Below are positions 40,614 to 48,414 of a DNA stretch of 64,000 bases, piece by piece. Position numbers and translations under genes: made by a program. Numbering within the stretch: the stretch's first letter is position 1; the number at the start of each line of letters is the position of its first letter. The stretch is taken from assembly GCF_018457165.1 (NCBI RefSeq), contig NZ_JAFMNX010000001.1, forward strand, positions 434,001-498,000, read 5' to 3'. A model generated the notes under the pieces. It worked only from the letters and a program-made list of their open reading frames with translations. It was not told the origin of the DNA and ran no database searches. The DNA comes from Tianweitania aestuarii (GTDB lineage Bacteria > Pseudomonadota > Alphaproteobacteria > Rhizobiales > Rhizobiaceae).

Positions 40614-40747
40614 CCTGCATTTAAAACACTCGCGCCATTGCGAAGGCCCGGGGCGGGCAATAGATGGTTGAGTGAGCCGGTTTCGCTCTGCCATATCGCG
40701 TTTTTACCCCGCTTTCGCGCCGCTATTTGCCCGTTTAGGAACACAGA

Positions 40748-42088
40748 ATGCCCGAAACATCCGCCGAAAAGCTCGTCGATCAGGTCGCGGCGTTGGTGGA
40801 AGCAGCCAAGCGCGCGGGTGCCGATGCTGCCGATGCGGTTGCCGTTCGCGGACGCTCCGTCGGTGTTTCCGTTCGCTTAGGCAAGGTCGAGAACACGGAA
40901 GCTTCTGAGAGCGACGACATCTCGCTGCGGGTCTTTGTCGGGCAGCGTGTCGCGAATATTTCCGCCAATGCCGGCGCCGACATTGCAGCTTTGGCAGAGC
41001 GCGCCGTGGCGATGGCCAAGGTTTCGCCGGAAGATCCCTTCCAGTCACTGGCCGATCCATCGCTTCTGGCGGATGGTGTCGATGATCTCGATCTTTTCGA
41101 CCCGACCGAGCTGTCCGGCGACCAGCTGCGCCAGGCAGCGCTTGAGGCTGAGGAAGCAGCACTCGGCGTTGCAGGCGTCACGAACTCGGCCGGCAGCGGT
41201 GCTGGCTTCGGGTATGGTGGGCTGGTTCTGGCGACCTCGCATGGCTTTACCGGCCATTATGTCGGCTCGCGCTTTTCCCGTTCGGTCAGCGTGATTGCGG
41301 GCGAGGGCACCGGCATGGAGCGCGATTATGATTTCTCGTCGCGCATTCATTTCAACGAGCTGGACGATGCCGCCACCATCGGCCGTCGCGCCGGCGAGCG
41401 CGCGGTTCGGCGCTTGAAGCCGCGCAAGGCGAAGACCGGGCCGGTGACGGTGGTGTTCGATCCGCGTGTTTCGCGCGGCATCGCGGGTCATCTGGCAGGC
41501 GCGATCAACGGTGCTTCGGTGGCGCGAAAGACGAGCTTCCTGCGCGATTCCATGGGCAAGCAGGTGGCATCCGCGGCAATCACCGTCACGGACGATCCGA
41601 CGCGCAAGCGCGGTTCGGCATCGCGGCCGTTTGACGGAGAAGGTGTGCGCGGCCAGCCGCTGTTGATGGTGGACAAGGGCGTGCTGCAGCAATGGTTCCT
41701 GTCCACCTCCGCCGCAAGGGAGCTCGGCCTCGTTACCAACGGACGCGGTGCGCGTCACGGCACATCGGTCTCACCGAGCTCCACTAACCTCGCAATCGAG
41801 CCCGGAACGATTGCGCCGGAAGAGATGATCGCCGACCTGCCGAGCGGGTTCTACGTGACGGAAGTGTTCGGCCAGGGCGTCAACATGGTAACCGGCGAAT
41901 ACAGCCGTGGCGCGTCGGGCTTCTGGATCGAGAATGGTGAACTGGCCTATCCGGTTGCCGAAGTGACGATCGCTTCCAACTTGAAGGATATGTTCCTGCG
42001 CATGGTGCCGGCTTCCGATGTGGACCGCAACTTCGGCACCGCGGCGCCAACCTTGCTGATCGAGGGGATGACGCTTGCTGGAAGCTGA
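40748..42088 (+). CDS. pmbA: TldD/PmbA family metalloprotease subunit
   Basis: The protein (446 aa) is the PmbA/TldE type: RLGKVENTEASESDDISLRV near the N-terminus, TVVFDPRVSRGIAGHLAGAI in the middle, and the tail ASNLKDMFLRMVPASDVDR. TldD-TldE pairs are metalloproteases that process peptides such as microcins and CcdA. AGGAACA precedes the start. Its TldD partner is not in the window. It overlaps the next gene by 14 bp. Confidence 0.9.
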   Translation: MPETSAEKLVDQVAALVEAAKRAGADAADAVAVRGRSVGVSVRLGKVENTEASESDDISLRVFVGQRVANISANAGADIAALAERAVAMAKVSPEDPFQSLADPSLLADGVDDLDLFDPTELSGDQLRQAALEAEEAALGVAGVTNSAGSGAGFGYGGLVLATSHGFTGHYVGSRFSRSVSVIAGEGTGMERDYDFSSRIHFNELDDAATIGRRAGERAVRRLKPRKAKTGPVTVVFDPRVSRGIAGHLAGAINGASVARKTSFLRDSMGKQVASAAITVTDDPTRKRGSASRPFDGEGVRGQPLLMVDKGVLQQWFLSTSAARELGLVTNGRGARHGTSVSPSSTNLAIEPGTIAPEEMIADLPSGFYVTEVFGQGVNMVTGEYSRGASGFWIENGELAYPVAEVTIASNLKDMFLRMVPASDVDRNFGTAAPTLLIEGMTLAGS

Positions 42089-42875
42089 CACGACCGCCAC
42101 GGCCTTCGACGCCGATCTCAAGCTGATCCGCGATGCCGCGCGTGAAGCGGGCGAGATTGCGATGCGCTATTTCCAGAAGTCGCCGGAAGTCTGGTGGAAG
42201 GAAGGCCAGTCGCCGGTCAGCGAAGGCGATTACGCCGTCGACAAGTTTCTGCGCGAAACGCTCACGGCGGCGCGTCCTGATTACGGCTGGCTGTCGGAAG
42301 AAACGGCCGACAATCTCGAGCGGCTTTCGGCCAAGCGCACCTTCGTGGTGGACCCGATCGACGGCACGCGTGCGTATATCGAGGGCAAGCCGACCTGGTG
42401 CGTGTCGATCGGCGTGGTGGAAGATGGACGCTCGATCGCCGGCGTGCTCGATTGTCCGGTGAAGAACGAGGTCTTCGAGGCTGCACGCGGCGGCGGAGCG
42501 CGGCTGAACGGCCATGCCATCGCCGTCGCACCAACGCGCGCAGAGCCTGCAATCGGCGGGCCGAAGCCGATGATCCAGTCTCTCGATGAAGCCGATCGAC
42601 GTGATTTTCGCCCGGTGAGCTATGTGCCTTCGCTGGCCTACCGTGTCGCGATGGTGGCGCGTGGCGAGATCGACGCGACGTTCGTGAAGCCCGATTCGCA
42701 TGATTGGGATCTGGCTGGCGCCGACTGCATTCTGCATGAAGCGGGCGGAGCGATCGTGGATGCCACCGGTGAACCGCTGGTTTACGCAACGGCCAATTCC
42801 AAGCATGGCGCCCTTGCGGCCGGCAGTGGCCCTTTGCTTGCGAAGATGACGACCATCCTCACAAAATTCCGGTGA
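42075..42875 (+). CDS. Inositol monophosphatase family (CysQ-like) phosphatase
   Basis: The protein (266 aa) starts at TTG 42075 after GAGGGG, inside the pmbA stop region. It has the metal-binding residues of the family: SEETAD, VVDPIDGTRAYIEG and DSHDWDLAGADCI. The family includes inositol-1-phosphatase, 3'(2'),5'-bisphosphate nucleotidase (CysQ) and fructose bisphosphatase-like enzymes, which cannot be told apart from this alone. A rare start codon with coupling to pmbA suggests low, linked expression. Confidence 0.86.
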   Translation: MLEADTTATAFDADLKLIRDAAREAGEIAMRYFQKSPEVWWKEGQSPVSEGDYAVDKFLRETLTAARPDYGWLSEETADNLERLSAKRTFVVDPIDGTRAYIEGKPTWCVSIGVVEDGRSIAGVLDCPVKNEVFEAARGGGARLNGHAIAVAPTRAEPAIGGPKPMIQSLDEADRRDFRPVSYVPSLAYRVAMVARGEIDATFVKPDSHDWDLAGADCILHEAGGAIVDATGEPLVYATANSKHGALAAGSGPLLAKMTTILTKFR

Positions 42876-42943
42876 CTTCACAGCCACCCCCCATGTAGAA
42901 CCGCCTTCATTTCCACTACCCTGATTTTCTTTAGGAGAGCCGC

Positions 42944-43195
42944 ATGACGGAACAAACGGAACCCAAGCAGCTCCTGCACCTCGTTTTCGGGGGCGAGCTG
43001 AGCTCCCTCAAGGGCGTCGATTTCCGCAACCTGGACGACCTCGACATTGTCGGCGTCTTTCCCGACTACAAGTCGGCCGAACGCGCCTGGCGCGCCAAGG
43101 CGCAAGAAACGGTCGACAACGCCCATATGCGCTATTTCATCGTGCATCTTCACCGCCTTCTCGAACCGGCAGCGCCTGCGGCACCGCAAGCGTGA
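42944..43195 (+). CDS. DUF4170 domain protein
   Basis: The protein (83 aa) is a small conserved alphaproteobacterial protein: LLHLVFGGELSSLKGVDFRN, LDIVGVFPDYKSAERAWRAK and MRYFIVHLHRLLEP. ATG 42944 follows TAGGAGA. Its stop is the start (GTGA) of the DUF374 acyltransferase gene, and it is always found in this LPS-gene context as far as I recall, which suggests a part in lipid A or core assembly. The role is unknown. Confidence 0.85.
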   Translation: MTEQTEPKQLLHLVFGGELSSLKGVDFRNLDDLDIVGVFPDYKSAERAWRAKAQETVDNAHMRYFIVHLHRLLEPAAPAAPQA

Positions 43196-43998
43196 CGACA
43201 ACGAACGTGAGCGCAAAGCGGAAGGTGCCACCGCGCCGCCGCCACTCGCCGCGCGCGATCAAGGAGCTGTGGCGGACGATCCGCCGCCCCCTCGCGAATT
43301 CGGCGGTGGTGAAGCATGCGCTCGCTTTTCTGGTTGAAGGCGGCCTGCGGTTCGTTGGCGGCACCAATCGTCTCGTGCCGGGATCGAGTGATCTTGCGAC
43401 CTCGATGGCGCAGGACGGACCGGCCATCTATGCGGTGTGGCACGGCCAGCACCTGATGTATCCGACGCTGTACCCCAAGGAATATCCCATCGACGTCATG
43501 GTCTCACGCAGCAGCGATGCCGAGCTCAACGCGCTGGTGATGAAGCGCTTCGGCGTCGGGATCGTGCGCGGATCGGGCGGTCGCAGCGCCAAGAAGTCGG
43601 TTGAAAAAGGCGGTGCACGGGCGCTGCTCGCCCTCAAAAAGTCGCTGGATGAGGGGAGATCGGTGGCCATGGTCGCAGATATCCCCAATGGAACGCCGCG
43701 CGATGCCGGAATGGGCATCGTCATGCTCGCCCGCATTTCCGGCCGCCCGATCTTTCCCGCAGCTTACGCCAGCAGCCGCCGCAAGGTGGTGGAGCGCTCC
43801 TGGGACAAGATGACGATCAGCCTGCCTTTCGGCCGCAGCGCGATGGTGATCGGCGAGCCGATTTATGTTTCGCCGGACGCGACCGAAGCCGAGATGGACG
43901 TGCTGCGTCACGCGGTCACCAACGGTCTGGATGAAGTCACGGTGCGCGCCCATGCGCTGGCGGATGCCAAGCCTGGCCAAACCGGAGCCGCTCGATGA
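43192..43998 (+). CDS. DUF374 lysophospholipid acyltransferase-like protein
   Basis: The protein (268 aa) starts at GTG 43192 (4-bp overlap with DUF4170). The DUF374 core reads IYAVWHGQHLMYPTL, VSRSSDAELNALVMKRFGVG and the block SVEKGGARALLALKKSLDEG. It is related to PlsC-type acyltransferases, with the H in the AVWHGQH block taking the place of the usual HxxxxD motif. It lies directly before waaA and lpxK, so acylation of lipid A or a precursor is a reasonable inference. Confidence 0.86.
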   Translation: MTTTNVSAKRKVPPRRRHSPRAIKELWRTIRRPLANSAVVKHALAFLVEGGLRFVGGTNRLVPGSSDLATSMAQDGPAIYAVWHGQHLMYPTLYPKEYPIDVMVSRSSDAELNALVMKRFGVGIVRGSGGRSAKKSVEKGGARALLALKKSLDEGRSVAMVADIPNGTPRDAGMGIVMLARISGRPIFPAAYASSRRKVVERSWDKMTISLPFGRSAMVIGEPIYVSPDATEAEMDVLRHAVTNGLDEVTVRAHALADAKPGQTGAAR

Positions 43999-45308
43999 GC
44001 GAGCGCTGGGCACGCCGGCTTTTGTCGCTTTATGGGATCGCTGGCTCGGCGGCGTTTCCGTTTATCGGGCCTTATGTCGCTTATCGCGCCAGCCGCGGCA
44101 AGGAAGACCGCCAGCGCCGGCGCGAGCGCTATGGCGTTGCGGGCGAGGCACGGCCGAACGGTCCGGTGATCTGGGTTCATGCTGCGAGTGTGGGCGAAAC
44201 GGGCGCAGTGATCCCGCTGATCGAACGCATTCTGGATGTCGGGATCCGGGTGGTGCTGACGACCGGAACCGTGACCTCGGCCAAGATCGTGGCCGAACGG
44301 CTCGGCAATCAGGTCATCCACCAATATGTGCCGCTCGATCTGAAGCCGGCGGTGGAACGTTTTCTCGATCACTGGCAGCCGGACCTCGCCATTATCGCCG
44401 AATCCGAGATCTGGCCGACAACAATCCTGGCGCTCGGCAAGCGGCGTGTGCCGCAGGTTCTGGTGAACGGACGCTTGTCGGACCGCTCCTTCAAGTCGTG
44501 GCAGAAGCGCCCGCATCTGGCCGAGGCGCTGTTTGAGAACCTTGCTTTCGTTGTGGCGCAGTCCGAACTCGACGGCGAGCGGTTCCGCGCGGTGGGGGCG
44601 CGGCCCGTCACCGTTTCGGGCAATCTCAAGCTCGATACCGATCCGCCGCCCTTTGATCCGCGCATGCACAAGCGTCTGGCCAGCCAGATCAACGACCGCG
44701 CCACCTGGGCGGCCGTCTCGACCCATCCAGGCGAAGAAGACATCATCGGCGAGGTTCATACCCAGCTGAAAAGCCGCCATGACGACGTTCTGACCATCAT
44801 CGTGCCCCGCCATCCCGAGCGCGGCGATGCAGTGGCGGCCGATCTCGCCAAGCGGGGTCTTTCCGTTGCACGCCAGAGCCTCAACGAGCCGGTGCGCCCC
44901 GATGTCGACGTGCTGCTTGGCGACACGATCGGCGATATGGGGCTTTATCTGCGCCTTACCGAAATTGCCTTCATGGGGCGCTCGATGGTTGCGCAGGGCG
45001 GGCAGAACCCGATCGAGCCAGCCATGCTGGAAACGGCCGTTTTGTCTGGCGAAAACATCCAGAATTTCCGCGACACCTATACGCGGCTGATCGACAGCGG
45101 CGGTGCGCGGCTCGTGAAAGACAGCGATGCGCTGGCAACAGCCGTCGACTACCTGCTCGACAATGACGGTGCCCGCCACAAGATGGGCGCGGCGGCGTTT
45201 GCAACGGTCGAAGATATGCGCGGTGCGCTCGACCGCACCTTGCGCGCGCTCGATCCGTTTATTCATCCGCTGGTGGTGAAAGCGCGGCTCGAAGGCGGCT
45301 TTACCTGA
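43995..45308 (+). CDS. waaA: 3-deoxy-D-manno-octulosonic acid (Kdo) transferase
   Basis: WaaA (437 aa) adds Kdo to lipid A precursor. Conserved blocks are WVHAASVGETGAVIPLIERI, DLKPAVERFLDHWQPDLAII, ESEIWPTTILALGKRRVP, VNGRLSDRSFKSWQK and VAQGGQNPIEPAML near the C-terminus. An N-terminal hydrophobic anchor is present. ATG 43995 overlaps the DUF374 gene in ATGA; the stop overlaps the lpxK start by one base (TGATG). The function is assigned by family and by the lpxK neighbour. Confidence 0.94.
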   Translation: MSERWARRLLSLYGIAGSAAFPFIGPYVAYRASRGKEDRQRRRERYGVAGEARPNGPVIWVHAASVGETGAVIPLIERILDVGIRVVLTTGTVTSAKIVAERLGNQVIHQYVPLDLKPAVERFLDHWQPDLAIIAESEIWPTTILALGKRRVPQVLVNGRLSDRSFKSWQKRPHLAEALFENLAFVVAQSELDGERFRAVGARPVTVSGNLKLDTDPPPFDPRMHKRLASQINDRATWAAVSTHPGEEDIIGEVHTQLKSRHDDVLTIIVPRHPERGDAVAADLAKRGLSVARQSLNEPVRPDVDVLLGDTIGDMGLYLRLTEIAFMGRSMVAQGGQNPIEPAMLETAVLSGENIQNFRDTYTRLIDSGGARLVKDSDALATAVDYLLDNDGARHKMGAAAFATVEDMRGALDRTLRALDPFIHPLVVKARLEGGFT

Positions 45309-46333
45309 TGGGCAGCGAAGCCCCGCCATTCTGGTGGGAACAAGCGGACTGGCGGGCATGGAGCCTTTGGCCGGCTTCCGCGCTTTATGGCGCCGTGGCC
45401 AAACGGCAGATGCGTCGCGCGCCGCGCGTGAAGATCGCCGCACCGGTTCTGTGCATCGGCAATTACACGGTGGGCGGCGCGGGCAAGACGCCGGTGGCGA
45501 TCGCGATGGCAAAGAGCTTCATGGCGCGCGGCTTTACGCCCGGCATTCTGTCGCGCGGCCATGGTGGCAGCTTCGGCAAGCCGCATCTGGTGGATCCGCA
45601 TCACGACATTGCCCGCCATGTCGGCGACGAACCGCTGCTTTTGGCAGGAGCTGCACCGGTTGCCGTGTCAGCCGATCGGCAGGCAGGCGCGCGGCTGCTG
45701 CTTGATCAGGGCTGCGATGCGTTGATCATGGATGACGGCTTTCAAAGCGCGCGCATCCATATCGATTTCGCGCTTCTCGTGGTGGATGCCATCAGAGGCG
45801 TCGGCAACGGCCATGTCATTCCCGGCGGCCCTTTGCGTGCCGGTCTGGTGGAGCAGCTGCGCTTCACCGATGCCGTTTTGAAGATGGGTAAGGGCACGGC
45901 CGGTGACGCGGTGATCCGCAAGGCGGCACGCGCGGGGCGGCCGATGTTCGAAGCCCATACGCAGTTGGTTTCGGGCCAGGATTTCGCCGGCCGCCGCTTT
46001 CTGGCTTTTGCCGGCATCGGCAACAACGCCAAGTTCTTCGACACGGTGCGCGAAGCGGGTGGCGAGCTGGCGGGAACGCGCAGCTTCCCCGATCATCATG
46101 CTTACGCCGAAGACGAGCTTGCCGATCTCGAGCGCTCGGCCGCGGATCTCGATGCCACGTTGATCACGACGGCCAAGGATGCGGCGCGGCTGCGGGGCTG
46201 GTCACCGGCCACAACGCGCTTTCTGGAAGGCGTTGACGTGTTGGCCGTGGAAGCAGCTTTCGACAATCCAACAGCACCGCAGCGGATCGTCGATGCGACG
46301 ATCAACGCCTATAAGCAGCGCCGCACGGCTTAG
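45308..46333 (+). CDS. lpxK: Tetraacyldisaccharide 4'-kinase
   Basis: LpxK (341 aa) phosphorylates the 4' position of lipid A. The Walker A loop is GNYTVGGAGKTPVAIAM, followed by ILSRGHGGSFGKPHLV, VGDEPLLLA and IMDDGFQSARI. The membrane-associated N-terminus is typical. It is the last gene of the DUF4170-DUF374-waaA-lpxK run. It ends in an interlocked stop (TTAG) with the convergent DUF2093 gene. Confidence 0.94.
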   Translation: MGSEAPPFWWEQADWRAWSLWPASALYGAVAKRQMRRAPRVKIAAPVLCIGNYTVGGAGKTPVAIAMAKSFMARGFTPGILSRGHGGSFGKPHLVDPHHDIARHVGDEPLLLAGAAPVAVSADRQAGARLLLDQGCDALIMDDGFQSARIHIDFALLVVDAIRGVGNGHVIPGGPLRAGLVEQLRFTDAVLKMGKGTAGDAVIRKAARAGRPMFEAHTQLVSGQDFAGRRFLAFAGIGNNAKFFDTVREAGGELAGTRSFPDHHAYAEDELADLERSAADLDATLITTAKDAARLRGWSPATTRFLEGVDVLAVEAAFDNPTAPQRIVDATINAYKQRRTA

Positions 46334-46569
46334 CCGCGCTTGCGCAGGTCCGGATTGTTTTCGATCTCGCGCTGAAGCGAAATCTCGCAATTGGCATAAG
46401 GCTCCTGACGATCGACGCTCCAATAGCGTAGCTCATCGAGCGGAATGGCTTCGTGGGTCACGGCGCAGCGCACGAAAGCGCCGGGGCTGGTCACCTGAAA
46501 GTCGCCATCGAGGTAGCGCACCTTGGCCTCACGGGCACCGGGCCCTTCAAAACGGTTCATCATCATCAT
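46330..46569 (-). CDS. DUF2093 domain protein
   Basis: The protein (79 aa) is a small conserved protein: MMMMNRFEGPGAREAKVRYL, TSPGAFVRCAVTHEAIPLDE, LRYWSVDRQEPYANCEISLQ. Four consecutive ATG codons make the start uncertain. It lies 3 bp after mutL on the same strand and is probably cotranscribed with it. The position beside lpxK and mutL is common in Hyphomicrobiales. No function is known. Confidence 0.82.
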   Translation of the reverse strand: MMMMNRFEGPGAREAKVRYLDGDFQVTSPGAFVRCAVTHEAIPLDELRYWSVDRQEPYANCEISLQREIENNPDLRKRG

Positions 46570-46572
46570 GTC

Positions 46573-48360
46573 TCAGCGGCGTCCGAACAGCCGCTCTATA
46601 TCGTGCAATTTCAGTTCAATATAGGTGGGGCGGCCATGATTGCAGGTGCCGGAGCCCGGCGTCGCTTCCATCTGGCGCAGCAGAGCGTTCATTTCTTCAG
46701 CCCTGAGACGCCGACCCGAACGCACCGAGCCATGACACGCCATGCGCGAGGCGATCGCGTGAAGGCGGCGGGTCAGCGCATCCGTGGTGTCGTTGTCGGC
46801 GATCTCGTCGGCAAGATCCCGGATGAGCGCCGGCACGTCCACTTCACCGAGCATGGACGGCGTTTCGCGCACCGCAACTGCGCCGGGGCCGAAGCGCTCG
46901 AGAACGAGTCCGAGACGGGCAAGCGTGTCGGCATGGGTTTGAAGGCGCGCCGCATCGTCTTCCGGCAAATCGACGATCTCGGGCAACAGCAGCATCTGGG
47001 TTGGGAGCGGACGATCATGCAGCGCGGTTTTCAGCGCTTCATAAACGAGACGCTCATGGGCGGCGTGCTGGTCCACGATGATGAGGGAATCGGCGGTCTG
47101 GGCGACGATATAGTTCTCATGCACCTGCGCGCGGGCAGCACCGAGCGTCTGCTGATCGGTCGCGACATCCAATGGTTCAGGAGTGGATGCCGGTTCGGCT
47201 GTCACGTAATCGCTGCGCGCGCTTTCGCGGAAGCCGAAATCGAGCGGACGCGACGGCGACGCGGCATAGGAGAAGGGGGCGGCTGGCTGGCTGGCTGGCT
47301 GCGGTGCCGACGGATTGCCGGGGCGAAACGCCTGCAGCATCGCATCCGCACCAGAGGTCGCCGCACGCACGCCGCTTAGCGCCAGGGTCTGGCGGATCGC
47401 GCCCACAAGGAGGCCGCGCACGAGGCCGGGATCGCGGAAACGGACATCGGCCTTGGCTGGATGAACATTAACGTCGACCTGGGTGGGATCGAGCATCAGA
47501 AACAGCGCGGTCACGGGATAGCGATCGCGCGACAGGACATCGGCATAGGCGCCGCGGATCGCACCGCCGAGCATCTTGTCGCGCACCGGGCGACCATTGA
47601 CGTAGACATGCGCCTGAAGCGCGTTGGCGCGGCTGTAAGCGGGAATGGAGATGTGGCCGGCAAGCTGCACGCCTTCGCGGCCGGCCTCGATCGGCAGCGC
47701 GTTATCAGCAAATTCAGCGCCGAGCACATCGGCGATGCGCGCGAGCCGGGCATCGGGGCCAACATGGGCGGGCAGGTCGAGCGTAGTGCGATCACTGCCT
47801 GACAAGGTGAAGCGCACATGCGGGAAAGCAATTGCGATACGCTTCACGAGGTCGGTGATGGCAGCGGTTTCGGCCCGCTCGCTTTTCATGAATTTCAGCC
47901 GGGCAGGGGTGGCGAAAAACAGGTCGCGCACTTCGACCACTGTGCCTTGATTGCCGGCAGCCGGGCGAACGGGATGCAGCGCGCCGCCTTCGATGCGGAT
48001 CTCGGCCGCTTCGCCATCGCGGGTACGCGAGCGGATCGACAAGCGCGACACCGAGCCGATGGATGGCAGGGCTTCTCCGCGGAAACCGAGCGAGCGAATG
48101 TCGAAGATGTCGTCGGAAAGCTTGGAGGTGCAATGACGGCCGATCGCCAGCGGCAGCTCGTCCGGGCTCATGCCGCAACCGTCGTCGGACACGCGCAGCA
48201 TGGTGAGGCCACCGCCTGCGGTCGCTACCTCGATACGCGAAGCGCCGGCATCCAGCGCGTTCTCCACCAGCTCCTTGACCACGGAAGCGGGGCGCTCGAT
48301 GACCTCGCCGGCGGCGATCTGGTTGATGACGCTGTCTGAAAGCTGGCGAATGGGCATCAA
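46573..48360 (-). CDS. mutL: DNA mismatch repair protein MutL
   Basis: MutL (595 aa) is the ATPase that links MutS mismatch recognition to strand removal. The GHKL ATP site is intact: [27 protein letters not shown] and [20 protein letters not shown]. The C-terminal dimerisation domain has [15 protein letters not shown] and [12 protein letters not shown]. The linker between the two (about residues 353-361) is written by a (GGCT)5 tetranucleotide repeat, discussed as a finding. The DQHA-type nuclease motif of non-gamma MutL (DQHAxxER) is visible, so this MutL may be an endonuclease; the organism should then lack MutH. It leads to DUF2093. Confidence 0.96.
   Translation of the reverse strand: MMPIRQLSDSVINQIAAGEVIERPASVVKELVENALDAGASRIEVATAGGGLTMLRVSDDGCGMSPDELPLAIGRHCTSKLSDDIFDIRSLGFRGEALPSIGSVSRLSIRSRTRDGEAAEIRIEGGALHPVRPAAGNQGTVVEVRDLFFATPARLKFMKSERAETAAITDLVKRIAIAFPHVRFTLSGSDRTTLDLPAHVGPDARLARIADVLGAEFADNALPIEAGREGVQLAGHISIPAYSRANALQAHVYVNGRPVRDKMLGGAIRGAYADVLSRDRYPVTALFLMLDPTQVDVNVHPAKADVRFRDPGLVRGLLVGAIRQTLALSGVRAATSGADAMLQAFRPGNPSAPQPASQPAAPFSYAASPSRPLDFGFRESARSDYVTAEPASTPEPLDVATDQQTLGAARAQVHENYIVAQTADSLIIVDQHAAHERLVYEALKTALHDRPLPTQMLLLPEIVDLPEDDAARLQTHADTLARLGLVLERFGPGAVAVRETPSMLGEVDVPALIRDLADEIADNDTTDALTRRLHAIASRMACHGSVRSGRRLRAEEMNALLRQMEATPGSGTCNHGRPTYIELKLHDIERLFGRR
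47281..47300. repeat. (GGCT)5 tetranucleotide repeat within mutL
   Basis: Five perfect tandem GGCT units occupy 47281-47300, read as (AGCC)5 on the coding strand. They encode the PQPASQPAA linker of MutL. The unit length is not a multiple of three, so gain or loss of one unit would shift the frame and remove the C-terminal domain. Confidence 0.9.
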
Positions 48361-48414
48361 ACAGCTATAGCCGGATTCGTGATCCCGGTCAGCCTGTGCG
48401 TGGCAATTGCTGTT

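Noticed and set aside
43908..45512. 534-codon minus-strand open frame
   Set aside because: It covers waaA and part of lpxK on the other strand and has shadow composition.
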